Below, one piece after another: positions 1 to 5,738 of a stretch of DNA of 6,233 bases. Made by a program: the position numbers and the translations under genes. The stretch covers positions 1-6,233 of the forward strand of contig SSTB01000317.1 in assembly GCA_009469665.1 (NCBI GenBank). The letters run 5' to 3'. The first letter of the stretch is position 1; each line of letters opens with the position of its first letter. Source of the DNA: Azonexaceae bacterium. GTDB taxonomy: Bacteria; Pseudomonadota; Gammaproteobacteria; Burkholderiales; Rhodocyclaceae. The notes under the pieces were generated by a model that saw only the letters and a list, made by a program, of their open reading frames with translations, was not told the DNA's origin and searched no databases.

Positions 1-173
1 CCTTCGGCGAACATGCGGCGCAGCAGATTGGGGAGCTTGAAGGCGACGAAGAAGGCGTCCGTTGCCAAGCCAGCGCCAAAGATCCGAGCCACGATGAAAT
101 CGCGTACGAAGCCAAGGATCCGCGAGAGCAGGGTCATGGCGCTGACCGTGGCCAGGGCACGCAACAGGTTCAT
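1..173 (-). CDS. murJ: MurJ lipid II flippase, N-terminal fragment (runs off left edge)
   Basis: Reading the minus strand from the ATG at 173-171 gives 57 complete codons beginning [20 protein letters not shown] and continuing through an [12 protein letters not shown] stretch and a [21 protein letters not shown] stretch. These are the hallmark first transmembrane helix and first loop of MurJ/MviN, the inner-membrane MOP-superfamily transporter that flips lipid II to the periplasmic face for peptidoglycan synthesis. The family is usually a little over 500 residues, so only about a tenth is present and the rest lies beyond base 1. The start is chosen because the protein matches the normal MurJ N terminus from the first residue. 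Only a weak purine-rich stretch (GAGAC) precedes it. The gene is divergent from tRNA-Thr, sharing a 49-base intergenic region. Recognition is confident even though it is partial. Confidence 0.92.
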   Translation of the reverse strand, partial: MNLLRALATVSAMTLLSRILGFVRDFIVARIFGAGLATDAFFVAFKLPNLLRRMFAE

Positions 174-182
174 GGTGTCTCG

Positions 183-212
183 TTGCCCGGTATTGGGCAT
201 AAAAGCTATAAT
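183..212 (+). promoter_or_regulatory. Sigma70-type promoter for tRNA-Thr
   Basis: A perfect -10 hexamer TATAAT lies at 207-212, and TTGCCC at 183-188 makes a fair -35 with an 18-base spacer. Transcription would begin around 219-220, only a few bases before the mature tRNA 5' end at 223. The -35 is embedded in an inverted repeat (TGCCC at 184-188, GGGCA at 195-199). On the other strand that repeat lies in the short murJ leader. The hexamers are seen directly; promoter activity is inferred from their position. Confidence 0.75.
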
Positions 213-222
213 TCTACGCTTT

Positions 223-298
<76 letters not shown>

Positions 299-500
299 CG
301 GAATTCTCTACTCAGGCCTTGCTTCAGTCCATCGAATGACGGGTTCAGTCGATTCGGTGGGCAGGGCGCCTCGGATTTGCTGCGGGGGCCCTTACTGGGA
401 AGCGGTTCGCCGGACCGGTGGTGCCACGATCCCCCTTAATTGCCAGCGCGACGAACTCCGCCCGGGTCTCCCCGGACTGCCGTCCTACCGCCCATCGGAC
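299..500. other. Intergenic stretch between tRNA-Thr and ccoI, no clear gene
   Basis: About 200 bases with no recognised gene. The ccoI reading frame is open upstream to an ATG at 336, but those 55 codons have no ribosome binding site and do not resemble the CcoI family N terminus. I see no rho-independent terminator after the tRNA, no FNR-type box and no convincing -35/-10 pair. The only fold noticed is a short hairpin at 462-475 (CCGGG/CCCGG with a TCTC loop) about 25 bases before the ccoI start. The stretch may simply be the ccoI leader, possibly transcribed through from the tRNA promoter. Confidence 0.5.
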
Positions 501-2942
501 ATGACTTCTCAATCCTGTTATCACTGCGGCCAGTCCGTTCCAGCCGATGTTAGCCTGGGCGTGAGTGTTGGCGGCACTCTCCGGCCCATGTGTTGCCCAG
601 GTTGCCAGGCGGTTGCAAGAGCCATCGTCGATAACGGTCTGGAGGATTACTACCGCACCCGGGGCGCGCTTCCGGAGTCGCCTGCCCAGGCTGTTCCCGA
701 GGTGCTCGACCGCCTGGCGCTCTTCGACCACGCGGACTTTCAGAAGAGCTTTGTGAGGGACCTGGGCGAGAACGAGCGCGAAGCTTCGCTGATGCTCGAA
801 GGTATCACCTGTGCCGCCTGCATCTGGCTCAACGAGCGGCACCTAGGAAGCTTGCCCGGTGTCGTGGCCGTGGACATCAATTACACCACCCGTCGGGCCC
901 GCGTGCGCTGGGATGAAACCCGCCTCCGGCTCTCGGAAATTCTCGCCGCCATTGCGGCCATCGGTTACCGCGCCCATCCTTACGACGCTGGCAGGCACGA
1001 GGAACTGGCTCGTCGCGAACGGCGCGACGCGCTCTGGCGTCTCTGGGTGGCGGGCTTGGGCATGATGCAGGTGATGATGTACGCGGTTCCCGTCTATGTG
1101 GCCGGAGAAGGCGATATCACGGCAGACGTGGAGTCCCTCCTGCGCTGGGCCAGCCTCCTGCTCACCCTGCCGGTGGTTGTCTACTCGTCTGCGCCCTTCT
1201 TCCGCAACGCCTGGCGGGATCTCCGTTTGCGTCGGGTCGGAATGGATGTTCCGGTTGCGCTCGGCGTTGGGGCCGCGTTCCTGGCCAGCGTGTGGGCGAC
1301 TTGGGTTCAATCGGGCGAGGTCTATTTCGACTCGGTGACCATGTTCGTCTTTTTTCTCCTCGGCGGCCGCTTCCTGGAAATGAACGCCCGCCAGAAGGCG
1401 GTCAGTGTCACCGAGGCCCTGGCACGGCTCATGCCGGCTTTCGCTCATCGGTTGGTCAATTACCCTGCTGACCGGGAGTTCACGCAGGTCATGGTGGGCG
1501 ACTTGCCCGTCGGAGCCCATGTGCTGGTCCGCCCCGGAGAGGCCATCCCCGCCGATGGGGTGGTGGTCGAGGGCAGCAGCGCCGCCGACGAGGCCCTCCT
1601 GACCGGGGAAAGCCGCCCGGTGCGCAAGACTCCCGGTGACCGAGTGACCGGGGGCAGCGTCAATACGGAGGGCCCGCTGGTGTTGAGGGTCGAGCGCGTG
1701 GGCGAGGGAACACGCCTGTCTGCCATCGTCCGGCTCATGGAGCGGGCCGCCATGGAAAAGCCAAGGGTGGTCGAGCTGGCCGACCGCATCGCGAGCCGCT
1801 TCGTCGCCGCGCTCCTCCTGGTGGCGGTTGCCGCGGCGCTTGCCTGGATGGTCCATGACCCCCAGCGTGCCTTGTGGATTACCGTTTCCGTGCTCGTCGT
1901 CACCTGTCCCTGCGCCCTTTCCCTGGCCACCCCCATCGCCCTCACCGTTGCTGCCGGGGCGCTGGCCCGGGACGGGCTTCTGGTCACTCGCGGGCACGCG
2001 GTCGAAACCCTCGCCCGGGCCACCCACTTCGTCTTCGACAAGACCGGAACGCTGACCACCGGGCGTATGACTCTCGGCGACATCCTTCCCCTCTCCGATC
2101 TTTCCGCCGACCAGTGTCTGGCGCTTGCCGCCGCGCTGGAGTCGGGGTCGGAGCATCCTCTGGCAAGGGCTATCCGGGCGGCGGGGCAATCCCGGGAACT
2201 TCCTCTGGCACTTGAGGTGTTCAATGAGCCGGGTCAGGGCGTCCAAGGTCTTGTTGCAGACCGAAGGCTCCGCATCGGGCGGCCGGCATTCATTGCGACC
2301 CGGGTCGGCGCGCCTCCTGCCGCGGCCGAGTCCTGGCTTGATGCGAGCGATACCGTCATCGCATTGGCCGACGAAAGCCGCTGGCTGGCCCTGTTCAGGA
2401 TCGCCGATCAGGTACGCCCGGAGGCCGAAGCATTGATTGCAGAACTGCGACGGGAAGGAAAGACCGTTGTCCTCCTGACCGGCGACGCGCCGGCTGTGGC
2501 TCAAACCGTGGCGTGCCGCCTGGCAATCGACCAGGTCCGGGCGAGCGCCACGCCGCAGGACAAGCACGAATACGTGACCGAACTCCAGTCCCGCGGGGCC
2601 GTGGTGGCCATGGTGGGTGACGGTGTCAATGATGCGCCCGTTCTGGCCCTGGCCCAGATATCTGTGGCCATGGGGGGAGGCGCCGAGCTGGCACGCACCC
2701 AAGCGGACATGGTGCTTTTGTCGGAAAATCTTGATCACCTGAGGCGCGGTGTCCGTCGGGCCGTGTTTAGCCTACATGTGATCCGGCAGAACTTGTGGTG
2801 GTCCTTCGCCTACAATTTCATCGCCTTGCCCCTGGCCATTGCCGGGTATGTGACCCCTTGGATGGCGGGGATAGGAATGTCGGCGAGTTCTCTCCTGGTC
2901 GTTCTGAATTCCCTGCGCATTCAGCGTTCAGAGGAAAACTGA
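501..2942 (+). CDS. ccoI: CcoI (FixI) copper-transporting P1B-type ATPase for cbb3 oxidase assembly
   Basis: An 813-residue P1B-type ATPase that exports copper across the inner membrane and is required to supply CuB of the cbb3 oxidase. The N terminus carries a cysteine-rich putative metal-binding region (C6-x2-C9, then C31, C32 and C35). An HMA domain follows with G-I-T-C104-A-A-C107. Then come transmembrane helices, the actuator motif TGES (368-371), the ion-path motif CPC (469-471), the phosphorylation motif DKTGT (D513), the nucleotide-domain HP (H552-P553) and the hinge GDGVND (706-711). The late helices carry YN (771-772) and a MSASS...N-S-L-R motif (793-806), as expected for Cu(I) transporters. 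The start at 501 is chosen because MTSQSCYHCG fits the family N terminus; no good Shine-Dalgarno precedes it. Its stop overlaps the ccoS start by one base. All catalytic residues are intact. General CopA is the alternative, but the extra N-terminal domain and linkage to ccoS and ccoN favour CcoI. Confidence 0.95.
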   Translation: MTSQSCYHCGQSVPADVSLGVSVGGTLRPMCCPGCQAVARAIVDNGLEDYYRTRGALPESPAQAVPEVLDRLALFDHADFQKSFVRDLGENEREASLMLEGITCAACIWLNERHLGSLPGVVAVDINYTTRRARVRWDETRLRLSEILAAIAAIGYRAHPYDAGRHEELARRERRDALWRLWVAGLGMMQVMMYAVPVYVAGEGDITADVESLLRWASLLLTLPVVVYSSAPFFRNAWRDLRLRRVGMDVPVALGVGAAFLASVWATWVQSGEVYFDSVTMFVFFLLGGRFLEMNARQKAVSVTEALARLMPAFAHRLVNYPADREFTQVMVGDLPVGAHVLVRPGEAIPADGVVVEGSSAADEALLTGESRPVRKTPGDRVTGGSVNTEGPLVLRVERVGEGTRLSAIVRLMERAAMEKPRVVELADRIASRFVAALLLVAVAAALAWMVHDPQRALWITVSVLVVTCPCALSLATPIALTVAAGALARDGLLVTRGHAVETLARATHFVFDKTGTLTTGRMTLGDILPLSDLSADQCLALAAALESGSEHPLARAIRAAGQSRELPLALEVFNEPGQGVQGLVADRRLRIGRPAFIATRVGAPPAAAESWLDASDTVIALADESRWLALFRIADQVRPEAEALIAELRREGKTVVLLTGDAPAVAQTVACRLAIDQVRASATPQDKHEYVTELQSRGAVVAMVGDGVNDAPVLALAQISVAMGGGAELARTQADMVLLSENLDHLRRGVRRAVFSLHVIRQNLWWSFAYNFIALPLAIAGYVTPWMAGIGMSASSLLVVLNSLRIQRSEEN

Positions 2943-3154
2943 TGGAAAGCCTGTATCTCCTCATCCCCCTCTCCGTCGTCTTGGTATTCCTGATCGCTTG
3001 GCTTTTCTGGTGGTCGGTGAAGAGTGGGCAGTTCGACGATCTCGAAGGGCCGGGTTTCCGTGTACTCATGGACGACGACAGGGAGGAAAATGTACCGGAA
3101 TCTGGGGAAAGAAAAAAAACCCGAGCAAATAGCCGCAAAACCGAGGCGCGTTGA
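2942..3154 (+). CDS. ccoS: CcoS, small membrane protein for cbb3 oxidase maturation
   Basis: A 70-residue protein. It has one N-terminal transmembrane helix (about residues 4-25) followed by the CcoS signature W-x-SVKSGQFDDLEGPGFRVLMDDD (about residues 24-46), then a charged, apparently disordered tail rich in Lys, Arg and Glu. CcoS is known to be needed for correct haem b and CuB insertion into CcoN; no enzymatic activity is established. The ATG at 2942-2944 overlaps the TGA of ccoI (2940-2942), implying translational coupling, so no separate ribosome binding site is needed. The family is usually about 45-70 residues, so this is at the long end. A run of eight A (3112-3119) falls in the variable tail. 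The stop codon (3152-3154) lies inside an FNR-like palindrome. Confidence 0.93.
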   Translation: MESLYLLIPLSVVLVFLIAWLFWWSVKSGQFDDLEGPGFRVLMDDDREENVPESGERKKTRANSRKTEAR

Positions 3155-3167
3155 CCTGGGTCAACGC
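3148..3167. promoter_or_regulatory. FNR/FixK-like palindrome at the end of ccoS
   Basis: TTGAC-CTGG-GTCAA at 3151-3164 has the spacing and TTGA/TCAA half-sites of the FNR/FixK/DNR family; the consensus is TTGAT-N4-ATCAA. The perfect symmetry extends outward by GCG/CGC, giving 9-base arms around a central TG. It overlaps the ccoS stop codon. Its centre (3157.5) is 41.5 bases upstream of a possible start point at 3199 if CACTAT (3187-3192) serves as the -10; that is the class II activator geometry. The palindrome is seen directly. Regulator binding is inferred, and an RNA hairpin after the ccoS stop is the alternative reading. Confidence 0.5.
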
Positions 3168-3178
3168 CGACGGGCAGC

Positions 3179-3199
3179 GGGAAGGGCACTATCCTTCCC
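3179..3199. repeat. Inverted repeat (7-base arms) downstream of ccoS
   Basis: GGGAAGG (3179-3185) and CCTTCCC (3193-3199) are perfect complements separated by seven bases. If ccoIS transcripts run to the terminator at 3241-3267, this would form a stable hairpin in their 3' untranslated region. The loop contains the CACTAT proposed as the -10 of the candidate sRNA. It is not followed by a T-run, so it is not an intrinsic terminator. Confidence 0.6.
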
Positions 3200-3267
3200 A
3201 GGTGAAGCGAGCGCTTCACAGCGATTCTCTGTTGGGGTTGGGGTGCGTTACGACGCACCCTTTTTTT
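3199..3267 (+). ncRNA. Candidate small RNA, about 68 nt, with intrinsic terminator
   Basis: From a proposed start near 3199-3200 the transcript would have a 5' hairpin (GTGAAGC at 3202-3208 with GCTTCAC at 3213-3219, loop GAGC). An unpaired 21-base linker containing TTCTCT comes next, and then a strong terminator hairpin with a seven-U tail (3241-3267). This is the architecture of a Hfq-type bacterial sRNA. An FNR/FixK-like palindrome centred 41.5 bases upstream and a weak -10 (CACTAT, 3187-3192) would make it oxygen-responsive, as known for FnrS of enterobacteria and AniS of Neisseria; no sequence relationship to those is claimed. The structures are seen, but an independent transcript is inferred. 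The alternative is that this is only the 3' end of the ccoIS mRNA. Confidence 0.4.
3241..3267 (+). terminator. Rho-independent terminator of the ccoI-ccoS unit
   Basis: GGGTGCGT (3241-3248) pairs perfectly with ACGCACCC (3253-3260) around a TACG loop and is followed directly by seven T (3261-3267). A GC-rich 8-bp stem with an uninterrupted T-run is a textbook intrinsic terminator. It separates ccoIS from ccoNOQP, implying that the structural operon uses its own promoter. Confidence 0.93.
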
Positions 3268-3330
3268 GTCCCCATTTTTCGGAGGCCCCTGCTTGCCGCC
3301 GATTGCGCCTCCGTATCCCGCCGAGCCGCG

Positions 3331-3346
3331 TAATTCCTAGGGATTA
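3331..3346. promoter_or_regulatory. 16-base near-palindrome upstream of the ccoN promoter
   Basis: TAATTCCTAGGGATTA is symmetric except for one T/G pair. It lies about 30 bases upstream of the FNR box edge, near -79 relative to the proposed ccoN start point. The layout can be read as two 7-base half-sites separated by two bases (7-2-7), as in NarL/NarP-type operators, but each half matches the NarL heptamer TACYYMT at only five of seven positions. It may be a second regulator site; the regulator is unknown. Confidence 0.3.
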
Positions 3347-3369
3347 GGCCGGTCTAGATAATTGGTATG

Positions 3370-3383
3370 TTGATCTATATCAA
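3370..3383 (+). promoter_or_regulatory. FNR/ANR box upstream of ccoN
   Basis: TTGAT-CTAT-ATCAA is an exact match to the FNR/ANR consensus TTGAT-N4-ATCAA. Its centre (3376.5) is about 40 bases upstream of a start point near 3417 if TAGCAT (3405-3410) is the -10, which is class II activator geometry. FNR-family control of ccoNOQP under low oxygen is well established in proteobacteria. The site faces ccoN with about 100 bases to its start codon. Confidence 0.88.
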
Positions 3384-3399
3384 TCCTGGGCTTTCGTTC

Positions 3400-3410
3400 T
3401 AGAATAGCAT
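3400..3410 (+). promoter_or_regulatory. Candidate -10 elements of the ccoN promoter
   Basis: Two -10-like hexamers share one base: TAGAAT (3400-3405) and TAGCAT (3405-3410). TAGAAT is the better match to TATAAT but puts the FNR box centre at about -35.5. TAGCAT puts it at about -40.5, nearer the canonical -41.5. No -35 hexamer is expected in an FNR class II promoter. The leader to ccoN would be about 65-70 bases. Confidence 0.5.
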
Positions 3411-3469
3411 CTCGGTCCAATTGCCGCCTTGGGTTGCAGGGGGGCGGTTCACGGGGTTTTTTCATTAAC

Positions 3470-3475
3470 GAGAGG
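3470..3475 (+). promoter_or_regulatory. Ribosome binding site of ccoN
   Basis: GAGAGG ends seven bases before the ATG at 3483 and fixes that start over the in-frame TTG at 3429, which has no Shine-Dalgarno. Confidence 0.75.
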
Positions 3476-3482
3476 TGGGTCC

Positions 3483-4910
3483 ATGTCGGAAACGCAAACC
3501 ACATACAACTATAAGGTCGTACGGCAATTTGCCGTAATGACCGTCATCTGGGGCATCGTCGGGATGCTGGTCGGCGTCATCGTTGCCGCTCAGCTGGTCT
3601 GGCCGGAGCTCAATATCGGGCCGTGGCTGCACTTCGGCCGGCTGCGTCCTTTGCACACCAATGCGGTGATTTTCGCCTTTGGCGGCTGTGCATTGTTTGC
3701 AACATCCTACTGGTGCGTCCAGCGCACCTGCCACACCCGGCTTTTTGCCGGCCCCCTGGCTGCCTTCACCTTCTGGGGTTGGCAAATCGTCATCGTACTC
3801 GCTGCGCTTTCGTTGCCCCTGGGCTTCACCACGGGCAAGGAGTACGCCGAACTCGAATGGCCCATCGACATCCTCATCACCCTGGTCTGGGTGTCCTACG
3901 CCATCGTGTTCTTCGGTACTATCGCCAAGCGGACCGTTTCGCACATCTACGTGGCCAACTGGTTCTTCGGCTCCATGATCCTGGCGGTTGCGCTCCTTCA
4001 CCTGGTCAATAGCTGCGAAGTGCCGGTGTCCTTCCTCAAGTCCTACTCCTGCTACGCCGGGGTTCAGGACGCCATGATCCAGTGGTGGTACGGTCACAAC
4101 GCGGTGGGCTTCTTCCTGACCGCGGGCTTCCTCGGCATGATGTACTACTTTGTGCCGAAGCAAGCCGGTCGTCCGGTTTATTCATACCGTCTGTCCGTGG
4201 TGCACTTCTGGGCGCTGATCTTCACCTATATGTGGGCGGGTCCGCACCATTTGCACTTCACTGCGCTACCTGACTGGACCCAGTCCGTGGGCATGCTCTT
4301 CTCCCTGATCCTTCTCGCTCCGTCCTGGGGCGGCATGATCAACGGCATCATGACTCTGTCCGGTGCCTGGCACAAACTGCGCGACGACCCCATCCTCAAG
4401 TTCCTGGTCACCTCCCTTTCCTTCTACGGCATGTCTACCTTTGAAGGCCCGATGATGTCGATCAAGACCGTGAACGCACTGTCGCACTACACGGACTGGA
4501 CCGTCGGTCACGTGCACTCTGGTGCCTTGGGCTGGGTCGCCATGGTGTCCATCGGCTCCCTCTACTACCTGCTGCCTCGCCTGTTCGGCAAGGAAGAGAT
4601 GTACAGCACCAAGCTCATCACGGTTCATTTCTGGATCGCGACCATCGGCACCGTGCTTTATATCGCCTCCATGTGGATCGCCGGTGTCATGCAGGGACTC
4701 ATGTGGCGTGCCGTGAATCCGGATGGCACCTTGACCTACAGCTTCGTCGAAGCAGTGAAGGGCTCCTACCCCTTCTGGGCGATCCGGGTTCTGGGTGGTG
4801 TTCTGTTCCTGAGCGGCATGTTGATCATGGCGTACAACATGTTCAAGACCATCGCTGGCGGGAATACTCGGGATGTGCCCGTCGTCGCCGCGGCCGGCCA
4901 CCACGCTTAA
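3483..4910 (+). CDS. ccoN: CcoN, catalytic subunit I of cbb3-type cytochrome c oxidase
   Basis: A 475-residue integral membrane protein, the normal length for CcoN, with about twelve transmembrane helices. It holds low-spin haem b and the haem b3-CuB centre where oxygen is reduced to water. Expected ligands are visible. H58 (RPLHTN) is a haem b ligand and H205 (WWYGHN) a CuB ligand. Y249 is the cbb3-type crosslinking tyrosine, and H255-H256 (AGPHHLH) are CuB ligands. H343 and H345 (GHVHSG) are the haem b3 and haem b ligands. E321 (STFEGPMMS) is the conserved helix glutamate of C-family oxidases. The start at 3483 has a good ribosome binding site and a family-typical N terminus ([17 protein letters not shown]). 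ccoO follows 12 bases downstream. Expression is probably controlled by the FNR box at 3370-3383. Cysteines at 178 and 190 in the loop before the CuB helix are noted separately. Confidence 0.97.
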   Translation: MSETQTTYNYKVVRQFAVMTVIWGIVGMLVGVIVAAQLVWPELNIGPWLHFGRLRPLHTNAVIFAFGGCALFATSYWCVQRTCHTRLFAGPLAAFTFWGWQIVIVLAALSLPLGFTTGKEYAELEWPIDILITLVWVSYAIVFFGTIAKRTVSHIYVANWFFGSMILAVALLHLVNSCEVPVSFLKSYSCYAGVQDAMIQWWYGHNAVGFFLTAGFLGMMYYFVPKQAGRPVYSYRLSVVHFWALIFTYMWAGPHHLHFTALPDWTQSVGMLFSLILLAPSWGGMINGIMTLSGAWHKLRDDPILKFLVTSLSFYGMSTFEGPMMSIKTVNALSHYTDWTVGHVHSGALGWVAMVSIGSLYYLLPRLFGKEEMYSTKLITVHFWIATIGTVLYIASMWIAGVMQGLMWRAVNPDGTLTYSFVEAVKGSYPFWAIRVLGGVLFLSGMLIMAYNMFKTIAGGNTRDVPVVAAAGHHA

Positions 4911-4911
4911 C

Positions 4912-4917
4912 AGGGGG
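4912..4917 (+). promoter_or_regulatory. Ribosome binding site of ccoO
   Basis: AGGGGG lies five bases before the ATG at 4923, within the 12-base gap after the ccoN stop. Confidence 0.7.
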
Positions 4918-4922
4918 AAATA

Positions 4923-5543
<621 letters not shown>

Positions 5544-5547
5544 AGCC

Positions 5548-5724
5548 ATGGACATCAACGATCTGCGATCCATCGGCACGGTGGTATCCCTGTTGACCTT
5601 CCTGGGTATCGTCTGGTGGGCCTACAGTCGGAACAACAAGCAGCGCTTTGACGAGGCTGCCAACCTGCCGTTCGCAGAACACGATGAAGACGGTGCGGCG
5701 TCTCGCGCGTCGCACCCGCGCTGA
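5548..5724 (+). CDS. ccoQ: CcoQ, small accessory subunit of cbb3 oxidase
   Basis: A 58-residue protein starting MDINDLRSIGTVVSLLTFLG. It has one transmembrane helix (about residues 7-26) ending in the CcoQ-typical WWAYSRNNKQRFDEAANLPF stretch, then a short acidic and polar tail. CcoQ/FixQ stabilises the association of CcoP with the CcoNO core and protects the complex in air; it binds no cofactor. The start lies four bases after the ccoO stop, with only a weak GAAG upstream, so translation is probably coupled to ccoO. Identity rests on the W-A-Y-S/K motif, the size and the position between ccoO and ccoP. Confidence 0.92.
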   Translation: MDINDLRSIGTVVSLLTFLGIVWWAYSRNNKQRFDEAANLPFAEHDEDGAASRASHPR

Positions 5725-5727
5725 AAA

Positions 5728-5732
5728 AAGGA
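5728..5732 (+). promoter_or_regulatory. Ribosome binding site of ccoP
   Basis: AAGGA lies six bases before the ATG at 5739, in the 14-base gap after ccoQ. It supports this start. Confidence 0.75.
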
Positions 5733-5738
5733 AAGCAA

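Noticed and set aside
336..500. 55-codon upstream extension of ccoI from an ATG at 336
   Set aside because: No ribosome binding site, no resemblance to the CcoI N terminus, and the family-typical start MTSQSCYHCG is at 501.
843..2738. 631-codon open frame on the minus strand inside ccoI
   Set aside because: A shadow of a GC-rich coding gene. The translation is low in hydrophobic pattern, has no recognisable domain, and ccoI on the plus strand has every catalytic motif intact.
3024..3347. 107-codon plus-strand frame spanning the end of ccoS and the terminator
   Set aside because: It overlaps ccoS in another frame, reads through the terminator hairpin and T-run, and has no ribosome binding site or recognisable domain.
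3423..3462. Possible attenuator in the ccoN leader: CCGCC/GGCGG stem followed by six T
   Set aside because: The stem is five or six pairs with a 14-base loop, and the T-run begins nine bases after it, so it does not meet the form of an intrinsic terminator.
3465..4163. 232-codon minus-strand open frame opposite ccoN
   Set aside because: Antisense shadow of a strongly conserved membrane protein; rich in His, Asp and Gly from reverse reading of the helix codons, with no domain recognised.
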